Origin: Rubrivirga marina
GTDB taxonomy: Bacteria; Bacteroidota; Rhodothermia; Rhodothermales; Rubricoccaceae
Reading direction: 5' to 3'
DNA length: 64,000 nucleotides
Assembly (NCBI RefSeq): GCF_002283365.1
Contig: NZ_MQWD01000001.1
Coordinates: forward strand, 1,435,154 to 1,499,153
The translations under genes and the position numbers were made by a program. Below are positions 10,353 through 19,961 of the stretch, one piece after another. The notes beneath the pieces were generated by a model. That model had not been told where the DNA came from. It searched no databases and saw nothing but the letters and a program-made list of their open reading frames with translations. Every line of letters starts with the position of its first letter. The stretch's first letter is position 1.

Positions 10353-12683
10353 TCAGGAGGCGAACAGAAGGCCCGCCTCCAGCCCGAAGCGGAGGTAGTC
10401 CCCCAGGCTGGCGTGCAGGTTGGCGATGCGTTGGGGCTGCTTGAGGAGGCTCCAGACGCCCATCTCGGCCCCGTCCTCGGCGCCGGTCCGGATCTCCTCG
10501 GCGGCGCTGGCGGCGAGCTGCGCGTAGGCGGGCTCGCCGTAGCGGACGGCCGTGAACGAGGGGCGGAGCCGCCGGAGGACCCGGGTGCGCTCGGCCGGGT
10601 CGAGCTCGGCCGCCGAGCGGAGGCCGAGGGCCTCGGCGCGTCGGCGGAGCGCGAGGTCGGGCTGGCAGCGGAAGCGGCGCGGCGTGAGCGAGCCCGGCGG
10701 GACGTAGCTGAACCGGACGCACCCGCTCTGGAGCCGGTCGACCGTGACGCGGTCGATGAACACGCTCTCCGAGCCCAGCGCCATCTCGCGCACGCGGACC
10801 TCGCCGAAGACGGTGCACCGCTCGATGGTCGCGGGCGGGCCGTTCGTGGGGGCGGGGCCGGCGCCGGGGCCGGCGAGCGCCGTGTCGGCGTGCTGCACGA
10901 CGCTGTCGCGGAGGCGGACGCCCCGGGCCGTCTCGGGCACCTCGAGCGGACCGCAGAGGGCGTGGTCGAGGTCGAGCACGAGCTCGCGGTTGGCCTCCGC
11001 GGCGAGCACGGCGTCGGCGACGAGGTCGACGTCGGGGCTGACGCGGAGGCCGACGGGGGCGTCGGGGTCCTGGAACCCGACGGTGCAGTGGGCCACGCGG
11101 AGGCCGCCGAGCGAGGCCGGCACGCGTGGGTCGCCGGGCGCGGGCTCGTACGCGCCGCGCACGCGGATCTCGCCCTCGACCAGCAGGCCGTCCAGGACCA
11201 GCGTTCCCGGCGTCGCGCTGGCGAACGGGGCCGTTCCGATCACCTCGACGTCGGTGCGGAGGTGGGCGCGGCGCTCCGTGGGCTCGGGGCTCCCGTCCTC
11301 CGCCCGCCCCGCGGCGACCACGACGAGCCGGCTCCCGTCCGGGACGACGATGGCGGTCGTGCCGGTGAGCGCCTCGGGATAGCTCGCGTTGTCGTCGATC
11401 GTGATGACGCCGACGGAGCCGGCGGGCTGGTCGGCCCAGCCGGGCGTGCCGGGGACGCCCGTGAGTGCGTCGAGGAGGCTCGTGAAGTGAGCGTCGACCG
11501 CGGGCGAGGACGGCCCCCCCGAGCGGCTCACCGAGGCGGACCAGTCCGGCACGAGCGGGAGCCCGTCGGGCTCGGGCGGGAGCGCCTCGGCGAGCGAGCC
11601 GGCCCGGTCGTACGGCCCGCCGCCGACGTCGCCGGGGAAGCCATGGGCGTAGCCGACCTCGACGCGGGCTGGATCCGGCGGGCCGAGCACCACGAGCCGC
11701 CCGAGCACGGGGTCGACGGAGACGCGCGTCTCGGCGGGCCCGTGCTCGGGGTGGACATGCGTGGTGGGCGCGGGCGCCGTCCAGTCGGAGAGGTCGCAGA
11801 CGAGGACCTGCTCGGGGAGGAGGGCGGCGCCGTCGAGGTGGACCTCGACGACAGGCGGCTCGCCGAAGAACAGAGGGGCGGGCTCGTCCCCGCCCTCCCA
11901 CGCGGCGCGGCGGTTCGCGAGCTCCTCGAACAGCGGCCGGCGGCGGAGCGGGCCGGGGACGTTGACCTCTCGGGCGAGGTGCGAGATCTCGTCTTCCGTC
12001 TGCTCCCGGTTGAAGAGCGGCGCGTCGAGGCCGTACGGGTGGAGCCAGTAGCGCCCGTCGGGCGGCTCCGTGACGGGCCGGGCCTCGACGGGGATCTCGA
12101 ACGGGTAGGCCTCCAGTCGCCACAGGAAGAGCCCGACGTTCGGGAGGTTGTGGCGCCCGCGGCCGGAGGCGATCCGCCGGACGTCGGCCGTGTGGGCGAC
12201 GCGGTCGAACGCCGTGTCGATGAGCTCCAGGGCGTCGGCGTCGCGGAGGTCGGGCGCGCGGTGGTTGTGGAGGCGCGGGTGGTTCGTGTGCTGCGTCGTC
12301 GCGACGAGCTCGAAGAACTCGACGGCGCGGGCGGGCCAGCCCGTCGTGTCGGTCGCGAGCTGCTCCAGCATCGTCGCCGTCCCCTTCCGGCGGCGGTAGG
12401 CGATCGTGTTCGCCACGCGCGCCCGCTGGCTGAACCCGACGACCTCGCCGAGCGCGTGGAGGTTGCGGACGCCGAGGAGGTCGCCGATGTACGGCACGGC
12501 CCACTCGTCGCACGTCTCGATGAACGCGTTGTCGTAGAGCCGCTCGATGTCGGCCTCGAGCAGCCGGCCCTGCTGGGCGAGGACCTCGACGAGGGCGCGG
12601 AGCGGGCCGCCCTGCTCGGCGTCGCGGATCCGGTAGATCGCCGGGAGCAGCTCGTAGAGGGCGTCTGCGGTGACGTGGGTCAT
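10353..12683 (-). CDS. eCIS tail-protein-I-like baseplate/fibre protein
   Basis: A 776-residue protein. The N-terminus (MTHVTADALYELLPAIYRIR, then RLLEADIERLYDNAFIETCD) is of phage tail protein I type, which links baseplate to fibres. Residues about 480-690 carry a run of short beta-strand motifs (LVLDGLLVEGEIRVRG, TIERCTVFGEVRVREM) suggesting a right-handed beta-helix, followed by CVRFSYVPPGS and PRRFRCQP. The start ATG overlaps the stop of the upstream baseplate gene (ATGA at 12680-12683). It probably connects the baseplate to the DUF6519 fibre protein encoded next. I know of no enzymatic role for this family. Confidence 0.75.
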   Translation of the reverse strand: MTHVTADALYELLPAIYRIRDAEQGGPLRALVEVLAQQGRLLEADIERLYDNAFIETCDEWAVPYIGDLLGVRNLHALGEVVGFSQRARVANTIAYRRRKGTATMLEQLATDTTGWPARAVEFFELVATTQHTNHPRLHNHRAPDLRDADALELIDTAFDRVAHTADVRRIASGRGRHNLPNVGLFLWRLEAYPFEIPVEARPVTEPPDGRYWLHPYGLDAPLFNREQTEDEISHLAREVNVPGPLRRRPLFEELANRRAAWEGGDEPAPLFFGEPPVVEVHLDGAALLPEQVLVCDLSDWTAPAPTTHVHPEHGPAETRVSVDPVLGRLVVLGPPDPARVEVGYAHGFPGDVGGGPYDRAGSLAEALPPEPDGLPLVPDWSASVSRSGGPSSPAVDAHFTSLLDALTGVPGTPGWADQPAGSVGVITIDDNASYPEALTGTTAIVVPDGSRLVVVAAGRAEDGSPEPTERRAHLRTDVEVIGTAPFASATPGTLVLDGLLVEGEIRVRGAYEPAPGDPRVPASLGGLRVAHCTVGFQDPDAPVGLRVSPDVDLVADAVLAAEANRELVLDLDHALCGPLEVPETARGVRLRDSVVQHADTALAGPGAGPAPTNGPPATIERCTVFGEVRVREMALGSESVFIDRVTVDRLQSGCVRFSYVPPGSLTPRRFRCQPDLALRRRAEALGLRSAAELDPAERTRVLRRLRPSFTAVRYGEPAYAQLAASAAEEIRTGAEDGAEMGVWSLLKQPQRIANLHASLGDYLRFGLEAGLLFAS

Positions 12684-15214
12684 GGCGACGTCGCGGTGAG
12701 GTCGATCCGGTCGGGATCGACGGTGAGGAGCTCGGCGGGCCGGATCGCGCCGCCCTCCCAGCGGGCCGGCCGCGCCACGAGCCACGGATTCGCGAACGGG
12801 TCGGCGCCGTCGAGCGACTCGAGGTCGACGAAGACGACGCCCTCGACGGCCTGCATGGCCGCCAGCACCTCGGCCGTGCTCACGCTCTGCCCGAAAGCGC
12901 GGGCCTCGAACGAGAAGGCCGCGACGAGCGCCGCCTCGACGGCCGCGAGGACGTCGTCGGCGAGGGCTGCGGGGTCCACGGCGACGACCGCCTCGAGCCC
13001 GAACGGGCGCGGCGCGAACGGCGAGACGACGATCTCGGCGTGGACGTGGCGCGCGGCGTCGAGTGAGCCGATGAGGCTCGTGAACAGGTCCGAGCCCTCG
13101 ACCACCTCGGCCCCGGCCGCGCCGGCGACGGTCAGGTGGACCACCTGGCGCTCGCCGCTCCACAGCACCGTCGCCCCGGCCTTCCCGATGCCGGCGAACG
13201 CCCGCGCGTAGTCCTCGACGTCCTGCACCGAGACCACCCGATCGAGCGTGAGGACGGTGAGCGGCGCGTTATCGCGGGCGTCGGCGAGTTTCTCGGGGTC
13301 GTCGGCGCCGGTCGGCGCCTCGGGGTTGGTGACGTCCTTGACCCCGAACGGCCGCGTCATGAGCAGGCTGATCTGCCCGGCGTCGACGAGGGCGTCGAGT
13401 CCGATGCCCATGCGGTAGGTCGCCGTCACGTTCTCGACGGCCGTCGGGAGCCGCGCCCCGTTGACGCCGTCGCCGAACTGGACCGTGACCGTCCCGTCGT
13501 CGGCGAGGCGCGTCGTGTAGACGCGGGCGTCGGGCGGCTGCTGGTACAGCGACGGGACCTCGTCCCACCGGACGCGATTGACGCGGACCTCCAGCGTGCT
13601 CGAGGCCCCCCCCGCGGCCACCGAGGCAGTGTGGGTCAGGGGCTTGTTGGCGAGCGTGAAGCGCTGGAAGGGGACCGAGCCGTCGCCGCTCCCGAGGACC
13701 TCGCCGGCGACGGTCTTGCCGTGCGTCGCACGGGCCACGTTGGCGTTGAGCCGCGCGCCGACCACGCCCGCCCCGGCGTCGTCTTCGCGGGCGTAGCGGT
13801 GGGCGAGCGGGGCGTCGAGCGTGAGCTGGGGCAGGCCGCCGACGTCGTTGACGCGGGCGACCGTCGCCACCTCGGTCGCCGCCTCGCCCGTGTCGACGTC
13901 GGTCCCGGCAAAGGCGACGAGCTGGCCCTCCTGGATCGTGGTGACCGGTTTCGACAGCACGACGGTCGCCCCTTCGACCGGCGTCACGAGGGGCGCCTCG
14001 GCCCGCACGAGCGCCTCGGAGACGGCGAAGACGACGGTCTCCTGGACGTGGTCGCCGAACCTGAAGCTCAGGTTCTCCCCGTCGAGCTCCAGCCGCGTGG
14101 TCTTGGACGACAGCGTGAACCCGGTCCGCGCGTCCTCCGCCACCTCGAGGACGCGGTACGCCTCGGCGTACTCGGGCTGGGCGAGGACGACCCAGCTGTC
14201 GGGGACGATCTCGGGGTAGAGCGCGTCGAGGTAGATCGGGCCGTCGGGGAACGTCTCGGCTTCGATCCCGGAGATGTCGCCGATGGTGAGCTGGCCGCCC
14301 CACGGCTCCGCGTCGACCGGGACGGGGGTGGTGCTCGCGAGGCCGAGGTACGCCCGCTTGATGCTGTCGGGCATCGCCCGCCAGTCGGGTGCGTGGGATC
14401 CGAAGAGGGCCGCGCGCTGGCGGAAGACGTAGACCGTCGGGTCCGACGCGGGGAGCACGGGCGGGACGTACGAGCCCAGCCCGCGCTCGAACACGACGTG
14501 CGTGAGGGCCCGCCTCCGGTCGAGCGTGACGTCCTTGATCCGGCGGAAGTCCCACCGCTCGCTGCCCGGGTCGTCCTCGCGCTCCTCACCGACGAGCAGG
14601 AGGCCGTCGCCCGCGCGGAGGTTGAGGTCGACGCCCTCCAGCCAGATCCCGCGCGTCCCGCGCACCGGGACGACCGGGGCGCTCGCCCGAGGCCGCATGG
14701 CCTGCCACTCGGCGCGCGCCGTGATCTCCTCGACCGTCTCGAACGTCTGCGGCAACTCGTCCTGGCCGGGCAGGCTCTGCGCCTGCGTGCCGGCTGGGAC
14801 GCGGGAGGTCTCGGGCGCGCCGGGGCCGGTCTGGAGCCCGAACGCGAGCGTCGTGCCGGCCGCGACGCCCGGCCCTAGCTCGTAGCCGATCTCGCGGGCG
14901 AGCTGGAGGACCGAGAGCCGCTCGGCCGCCGTCCGGAGGTAGTGCTCGTTGGCGATCCGCTCCTGGTAGAACGAGAGGACATCGAGGACCGTCGCCCAGG
15001 CGTCGATGAGCGCGAGCGTGGGGTCGGCGTCGTCGCGGGTGGTGAGGCCGGCGAGGCCGGGCTGCTCGCCGAGCGCGGCGTGCATCGAGGCCTTGAACCG
15101 GCCGTGCGTCCCGACGCGGTACGCTAGCGCGGAGAGCCCGGGCCGGTTCTCGACCGACAGGGGCGTCTGGCGCTCGACGCCGTCGCAGCATCCGCAGAAG
15201 GTGAGGTCGCTCAT
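12680..15214 (-). CDS. eCIS baseplate wedge protein (Pvc12-like, baseplate J family)
   Basis: An 844-residue protein beginning MSDLTFCGCCDGVERQTPLS. Near the N-terminus the segment ALIDAWATVLDVLSFYQERI and RTAAERLSVLQLAREIGYEL is typical of the large eCIS and phage baseplate assembly proteins. The C-terminal third has the gpJ-like pattern (VQFGDGVNGARLP, and VVSVQDVEDYARAFAGIGKA). It should form part of the wedge that surrounds the hub and triggers sheath contraction. The ATG at 15214 overlaps the stop of the preceding gene by ATGA, and its own stop overlaps the next start, so expression is tightly coupled. Confidence 0.85.
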   Translation of the reverse strand: MSDLTFCGCCDGVERQTPLSVENRPGLSALAYRVGTHGRFKASMHAALGEQPGLAGLTTRDDADPTLALIDAWATVLDVLSFYQERIANEHYLRTAAERLSVLQLAREIGYELGPGVAAGTTLAFGLQTGPGAPETSRVPAGTQAQSLPGQDELPQTFETVEEITARAEWQAMRPRASAPVVPVRGTRGIWLEGVDLNLRAGDGLLLVGEEREDDPGSERWDFRRIKDVTLDRRRALTHVVFERGLGSYVPPVLPASDPTVYVFRQRAALFGSHAPDWRAMPDSIKRAYLGLASTTPVPVDAEPWGGQLTIGDISGIEAETFPDGPIYLDALYPEIVPDSWVVLAQPEYAEAYRVLEVAEDARTGFTLSSKTTRLELDGENLSFRFGDHVQETVVFAVSEALVRAEAPLVTPVEGATVVLSKPVTTIQEGQLVAFAGTDVDTGEAATEVATVARVNDVGGLPQLTLDAPLAHRYAREDDAGAGVVGARLNANVARATHGKTVAGEVLGSGDGSVPFQRFTLANKPLTHTASVAAGGASSTLEVRVNRVRWDEVPSLYQQPPDARVYTTRLADDGTVTVQFGDGVNGARLPTAVENVTATYRMGIGLDALVDAGQISLLMTRPFGVKDVTNPEAPTGADDPEKLADARDNAPLTVLTLDRVVSVQDVEDYARAFAGIGKAGATVLWSGERQVVHLTVAGAAGAEVVEGSDLFTSLIGSLDAARHVHAEIVVSPFAPRPFGLEAVVAVDPAALADDVLAAVEAALVAAFSFEARAFGQSVSTAEVLAAMQAVEGVVFVDLESLDGADPFANPWLVARPARWEGGAIRPAELLTVDPDRIDLTATSP

Positions 15215-17655
15215 AGCCCTCTGGTCAGGTCGAACTCGATCCGCCCGTTGCCGGGTCGGCTGGGGTCGTTGTCGAGGCGGACGATCTCGAGCGCGGCCGT
15301 CCGCAGCACGCCCGCCGCGATCTCGCCGTGGGCGCCGTCGTCCAGGCGCTGGAACCGCTGAACCTCGACCGAGGCCACGCCCTCGACGGCCATCGCCGCG
15401 CGGTAGATCTGGCTGAGGTAGACGGGCTGGCCGAACGTGAACCGGTCCGGGTGGAAAAAGCCGCGTGAGCCGTCGGGCCGCTCGTGCCGGCCGAGCGCGA
15501 TCAGGAGCTGGCGGTGGACGTCGGGGCGGATGTGGCCGGGCGCGACGCAGACCGCGAGGGCGAGGTCGAGCGGGACGTAGACGGGGTCCTGGATCTCGAC
15601 GTCGTAGCCCGCGAGGCGGTACCGGTCGATGTGGGCGCGGATCTCGCGGAGGAACCGCGCGTCGCTCCGGACCGGCAGCCCGCCCACGCGATCGACGATC
15701 ACGAAGACCGTCATCCAGCTGCCGGTCCAGCGGAACGTGGCCGCGGCCTTCTGGACGCCCGGGTGGCGCTCCGTGACCTCGGCGTAGTCGGCGGCGGTGA
15801 CGGCGCGCTCCTGCGTGCGGAACGCCTGCGGCGCGAACTGGCGGACGGCGTCGAGCCTCTCGGGCGCCGTCCCGCCGACGGCCGGCATCGGGTTCCGCGC
15901 GCCCGTGACCCCGCCCACGCCGACGACCGTGGTGATGGCGTCGGCGCCGACGTTGCCGGCGGGCCCATTCCCCACGCGGTACGTCGCCGTGAACGTTGAG
16001 CCGGCCGCGGGCGCCTTGCCGAGCACGCCGTCGCCGAAGCGGAGCGTCGCCTCGCCCTCCGTGTCGACCTCGGCCACGAACTCGGCCGCGAACCGGCCGC
16101 TGCCGAGCAGGTCGCGGCGCGGCGCCCACACCTCGTCGCCGTCGTCGAGCGCGGCCTCGGGGAGCGCGGCGCGCGGGTCCTGCGCCAGCGCTTCGGCAGC
16201 GGCCCGGTCGCGGGCGCCGTCGGCGTCGAAGGGGGCGGCGAACGTGAGGCCGTCGTCGCGGAGCCGCGGCCGGTACCGGTCACTGGCGGGGACGGTCGGC
16301 GGTGCGAGCGGCTGGGCCGCAACCGTCCGCCCCTGGTCGGCCAGGACCACGTTGCCGCGGGCGAGGCTGAGGTCCTCGACGTCGGTCCCGCCGAGGACGG
16401 CGCTGAGGCAGAGCGCGAACGGGAGCGCGTCGGCCTCGTGCCACTCGACCTCCACGAGCGCGGTCCCGTCGAGGTCGTCGACCTCGGGCTCGGCGCGCAC
16501 GAGGCGGACCGCGTGGCGGCGCGCGCGGTCGGCGTCGGCTGGCAGGCCGGTCGTCGGGCTGACGACCTCCTCGAAGATCAGCACGTCGCCCTCGGCGAGC
16601 GCGAGGCCGCCCTCGTCGCGGAGCGTCGCGCGGGTGGCGCCGGCCGGGAGGCAGCACTCGGTGTCGCCCCAGGTGTAGAGCCGGATCGCGTTGTGCGCGG
16701 CCCGCGCCGCGACCCCGTGCATCGTCTCGAACACGAGCGGGGCGTCGCCGCGCGTCCGGAGCACGGTGCCGGCCGGGACCGTCACGGCCCCGCCCGCCGT
16801 CGCGTCGAGGTGGACCCACACACGGGCGTTGCACCCGTCGTGCATCGCGTAGTCGAGCAGCCGCGCGTGGCGGCGAACCGACGCCCGGCGCCGGGCCGTC
16901 CCGAGGTAGGCCTCCGTGGCGACGGCGTCCTGGGCATAGCTGAGGTGGTCGCCGACGTAGGCGAGCATCTCGACGAGGGCGATCTGGAGGTCGGCCTGGT
17001 TCCGGTCCCGCCAGTCGGGCGCGACGACGCTCATCCGGTCGAGCATCAGCCGCCGGAAGCTGGCGTAGTCCTTGGCGAGGTAGTCGATCTCGGGCTCGAC
17101 GACGCGCTCCGGCGGGCACTCGTCCTCGGGCGCGCAGTCGAAGTCGCTCGGGCACTCGGCCTTGAACGAGAACGCGACGGCCGCCAGCCGCTGGTCGATC
17201 TCTGGGGGCGGTCGGTCGTCGGTGGGCGAGTTGACGAGCCGGAGCGTGTACGTCGAGTAGTCGCCGGTCCCGTCCGTCAGGACGACGAGCGTCCGGTCGG
17301 CGTCGGGGTCCGCCGTGAAGTGATCGACCTGAGCGGCGGTGAGCGTCGCACCCGTGTCCGGGTCGGCGACGAGGGTCGAGTCGAGGTCGCTCGCGCGCCG
17401 CGCCCAGACCACGTTCGCCGCCGCCGCGCGCGGGACGGCCTCGATCCGGACGCGCGGCGTGCCGATCGCGTCGCCGTCGCCGTCGGCCGGGAGGTCCTTG
17501 AGGAACTGGACCACGAGGACCTGCTGCCGCGGCAGCCCCTCCGCCTCGGCGGTCCGGTCGAGGACCTCGAGGTAGTCGATGCCGTTGAGCGTCGCGTGGG
17601 CCTCGACCCGGCGGCGGCGGTTCTCGTTGTCGCAGCGGTACTGGGGGTCCATCAC
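15211..17655 (-). CDS. eCIS baseplate wedge protein (Pvc11-like, baseplate J family)
   Basis: An 814-residue protein starting MMDPQYRCDNENRRRRVEAH. The early segment LNGIDYLEVL is a recurrent start in this family. The stretch VVEPEIDYLAKDYASFRRLM, then LVEMLAYVGDHLSYAQDAVA and TEAYLGTARRRASVRRHARL, is the hallmark of Pvc11/gpJ-type baseplate proteins. FGDGVLGKAP and EERAVTAADYAEVTERHPGV-like motifs follow. With the 844-residue neighbour it probably makes the heterodimeric wedge. It overlaps gp25 upstream and the Pvc12-like gene downstream by ATGA-type junctions. Confidence 0.88.
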   Translation of the reverse strand: MMDPQYRCDNENRRRRVEAHATLNGIDYLEVLDRTAEAEGLPRQQVLVVQFLKDLPADGDGDAIGTPRVRIEAVPRAAAANVVWARRASDLDSTLVADPDTGATLTAAQVDHFTADPDADRTLVVLTDGTGDYSTYTLRLVNSPTDDRPPPEIDQRLAAVAFSFKAECPSDFDCAPEDECPPERVVEPEIDYLAKDYASFRRLMLDRMSVVAPDWRDRNQADLQIALVEMLAYVGDHLSYAQDAVATEAYLGTARRRASVRRHARLLDYAMHDGCNARVWVHLDATAGGAVTVPAGTVLRTRGDAPLVFETMHGVAARAAHNAIRLYTWGDTECCLPAGATRATLRDEGGLALAEGDVLIFEEVVSPTTGLPADADRARRHAVRLVRAEPEVDDLDGTALVEVEWHEADALPFALCLSAVLGGTDVEDLSLARGNVVLADQGRTVAAQPLAPPTVPASDRYRPRLRDDGLTFAAPFDADGARDRAAAEALAQDPRAALPEAALDDGDEVWAPRRDLLGSGRFAAEFVAEVDTEGEATLRFGDGVLGKAPAAGSTFTATYRVGNGPAGNVGADAITTVVGVGGVTGARNPMPAVGGTAPERLDAVRQFAPQAFRTQERAVTAADYAEVTERHPGVQKAAATFRWTGSWMTVFVIVDRVGGLPVRSDARFLREIRAHIDRYRLAGYDVEIQDPVYVPLDLALAVCVAPGHIRPDVHRQLLIALGRHERPDGSRGFFHPDRFTFGQPVYLSQIYRAAMAVEGVASVEVQRFQRLDDGAHGEIAAGVLRTAALEIVRLDNDPSRPGNGRIEFDLTRGL

Positions 17656-18011
17656 ACCTCGCGGGTGAACTCGGTGACGGTCCGCCGCTGCGTCCGCCGG
17701 ACGACGTAGCGGACGCGGACGGCGAGCGTGCTGTCGCGCCGGGTCACGTCGACGGCCTCGACCACGACCACGTCGCCCAGCCAGCGCTGGAGCGAGGCCT
17801 GGACGCTCGTCTCGACGGCGCCCGCGAGGGCGTCGGCGTTGGGCGCGAACACGAGCCCGAGCAGCCCGCTCCCGAAGTCGGGCCGGTTGACGCGCTCGCC
17901 GGGCGCCGTGAACAGGACCTGCTCGATGAGGTCGCGCACGTGGTCCGCGTCGTCGGTCACGGCCGTCCGTCCGCGTCCGTCCGCGTGGTAGGGGTAGTCG
18001 ACGTGGAGCAT
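17652..18011 (-). CDS. eCIS baseplate protein, gp25/GPW family
   Basis: A 119-residue protein of T4 gp25 size. It has the conserved pattern DDADHVRDLIEQVLFTAPGE followed by RVNRPDFGSGLLGLVF, the EPR-like core of the gp25 family that nucleates sheath assembly on the baseplate. It sits between the PAAR-like gene and the Pvc11-like gene. Family length and motif order are complete, so function as a baseplate component is likely. Confidence 0.9.
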   Translation of the reverse strand: MLHVDYPYHADGRGRTAVTDDADHVRDLIEQVLFTAPGERVNRPDFGSGLLGLVFAPNADALAGAVETSVQASLQRWLGDVVVVEAVDVTRRDSTLAVRVRYVVRRTQRRTVTEFTREV

Positions 18012-18015
18012 GGCG

Positions 18016-18339
18016 TTACTGGCCCTTCACCCGGACCTGGGTCATGACGATGTTGACGCCCGTCCCGTTGGGCGCGCAGACGGCCTGGCTGTCCTGGAGG
18101 AGCACCGGCTGGCCGCCCGCGAGCACGCGCGTGGCGCCCGTGATCCACTGCGCCGTCACGCACGGCATGGGCGTGCCGCCAGGCGTCGTGAACGGGCACC
18201 CCGCGACGGTGTGAGGCGCCGCCTGCGTCACGACCGGCTGCCCCCCGACCTTGACGCGCGGGCTCGGTGTCGTCGCCTGCGCCTGCCCGCCGTGGAGGCA
18301 GAGGACCGTCGCGCCTTGATGGAGGAGGGAGCCGGGCAT
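18016..18339 (-). CDS. eCIS PAAR-like spike tip
   Basis: A 107-residue protein that starts MPGSLLHQGATVLCLHGGQA and carries CPF and PCVTAQWITGATRVLAGGQP segments. The Cys/His spacing and Gly-rich turns resemble PAAR-like (DUF4280-type) proteins that cap the spike and bind a metal ion. It lies directly after the spike gene, as expected. It has no C-terminal toxin extension. Confidence 0.8.
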   Translation of the reverse strand: MPGSLLHQGATVLCLHGGQAQATTPSPRVKVGGQPVVTQAAPHTVAGCPFTTPGGTPMPCVTAQWITGATRVLAGGQPVLLQDSQAVCAPNGTGVNIVMTQVRVKGQ

Positions 18340-18340
18340 G

Positions 18341-18841
18341 TCAGATCACGTCGAGCGCGCCGTTGTTGATGGAGACCTGCGGGCCCGTCATGCTGATCGT
18401 CGCGCCCATCCCGTTGTCGATCTCCACGCCCGTCGCGCTGAGCACGAGCTTCTGCCCGGCCGACGTCTCGAGCGTGATCCCGCCGACGCCGGGCGTGTCG
18501 TCGAGCGTGACCGTCTGCCCGCCCGCCGTCACGATCATGAGCTTCTGGTAGGGCGGGGCGAGGAGGACCGGCGGGACCTCGGCGGCCGAGCCCCACCAGC
18601 AGCCCGACCAGATGGGCCGGTCGGGGTCGCCGTGCTCGAACTCGATCCACACGCCAGCGCCCACCGCCGGGAGCGCGAAGAAGCCGACCTGGTCGCCGCC
18701 GAACGGCGCGCACGGCAGGGCCCACCCGCTCTCCTGGTCGCCGAGCACGTCGGGCACGGTCGCGCGGACGCGCCCGAGCTGGAGCGGGTCGTGGACGTCG
18801 GAGACGACGCCCCGATACTTGCCGTAGAAGGGGGCGCTCAT
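18341..18841 (-). CDS. eCIS central spike protein (gp5/VgrG OB-fold)
   Basis: A 166-residue protein. Residues 1-90 form an OB-fold like phage gp5/gpV (YRGVVSDVHDPLQLGRVRAT, then FEHGDPDRPIWSGCWWG). Residues 105-166 have short repeated strands (QTVTLDDTPGVGGITLETSA, then KLVLSATGVEIDNGMGA) typical of the spike beta-helix. It should trimerise under the hub and carry the PAAR-like tip encoded immediately downstream. Its ATG overlaps the hub stop (18838-18841). Confidence 0.88.
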   Translation of the reverse strand: MSAPFYGKYRGVVSDVHDPLQLGRVRATVPDVLGDQESGWALPCAPFGGDQVGFFALPAVGAGVWIEFEHGDPDRPIWSGCWWGSAAEVPPVLLAPPYQKLMIVTAGGQTVTLDDTPGVGGITLETSAGQKLVLSATGVEIDNGMGATISMTGPQVSINNGALDVI

Positions 18842-19959
18842 GGGACGACGAAGGGCGTGAGGGTGCCGGTGCCCTCCCGGCTGATGCGGAACGACTGGCG
18901 GTAGGTACCGGGGGTGACCGTGTGCGAGACGCGGCGGACGTAGTAGAAGCCGTCATAGCTGAGGCCAGCCCCGCGCACGCCCACGAGCCGCCGCGCCCGG
19001 AGCGCGCCGCCGTAGCGGGCCGCGTCGAGCTCGCCCGTGCCCGTCACGGGGTCCGGCGCCCGCGTCGTGGCCGCGACCGCCGAGGTCATGGCCTCCGCCG
19101 GGTTCTGGCTCGCCGTCTCGCGCAGGATCTGCGTCCGCCGCGCGGGGAGGGGCGACGCCGCCAGCGGCGGGACCTTCAGCGACGGGAGCGACGGGATCGG
19201 GATCGAGAGCTTGAGGAACGGCTCGACCACGACGCTCTCGGTCCCGACCGGCGCGAGGGCGTCGGCCGTGAACTGGAGCGACGTCACGTTCGTCGCGTCG
19301 CCCATGTCGACCGTGAGCGCGCGCTGCGGGAGCCCGAGGCGGGTCTCCGGGCCCCAGTAGGCCGTGTTGACGCCCGGCACGGGCGTGGGCTCGACGTAGA
19401 ACACGTAGCCGTTCCGCTGGGCCAGCCGCCGGACGAACGCGAGGTCGGTCTCGGCTTGCCGCGTGATCCGCTCGACCTCGATCGGCACGTCGGTCGTCGG
19501 CGTGACGGCCGGGACCAGGCCGACCTGGGCGTACGAGGCCAGGATCTGCGTCACGACGAGCCAGTCGGGCTGGTTGGGGTACGACTCGCTCTTCTCCTTG
19601 AGGTCCATCATCTGGACCACGCTCTTCCCTTTCACGCGGAGCGTCGACTGGCCCGGCTCGCTGCTCGGCACGACCTCGTGGTGCGTCACGACGCCGTCGA
19701 TCAAGACCTCGGGCGCGACGCCGAACACGACCGCCACGATCACCCGGTTGAACGGGGCGAACGGGCCACTCTGGAGGAGGGTGTAGTCGAGGAGCGGTCC
19801 CTTGGCGAGCGTGAACGTGAGCTGGAAGCCGTCCTCGCCGTCGGCGTCCAGGACCACCTCGGCCTGCGAGAAGGCCCGCATGGCCTCGGGCCCCACCGGG
19901 AGCGGGACCGTCGCTCCGGCGAGGAGCGCGAGGCGGGCGCCGAGGAGGCCGTCGAGCAT
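18838..19959 (-). CDS. eCIS hub protein (gp27/late control D-like)
   Basis: A 373-residue protein with the gpD/gp27 layout: an N-terminal beta-barrel (AEVVLDADGEDGFQLTFTLA), the GVVTHHEVVPSSEPGQSTLR strand pair, a second barrel with RQAETDLAFVRRLAQRNGYV followed by FYVEPTP, and a C-terminal YYVRRVSHTVTPGTYRQSF segment. The hub joins tube and spike. Hub and spike are separate genes here, unlike the fused VgrG of type VI systems. It follows the LysM gene by 2 bp. Confidence 0.85.
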   Translation of the reverse strand: MLDGLLGARLALLAGATVPLPVGPEAMRAFSQAEVVLDADGEDGFQLTFTLAKGPLLDYTLLQSGPFAPFNRVIVAVVFGVAPEVLIDGVVTHHEVVPSSEPGQSTLRVKGKSVVQMMDLKEKSESYPNQPDWLVVTQILASYAQVGLVPAVTPTTDVPIEVERITRQAETDLAFVRRLAQRNGYVFYVEPTPVPGVNTAYWGPETRLGLPQRALTVDMGDATNVTSLQFTADALAPVGTESVVVEPFLKLSIPIPSLPSLKVPPLAASPLPARRTQILRETASQNPAEAMTSAVAATTRAPDPVTGTGELDAARYGGALRARRLVGVRGAGLSYDGFYYVRRVSHTVTPGTYRQSFRISREGTGTLTPFVVP

Positions 19960-19961
19960 GG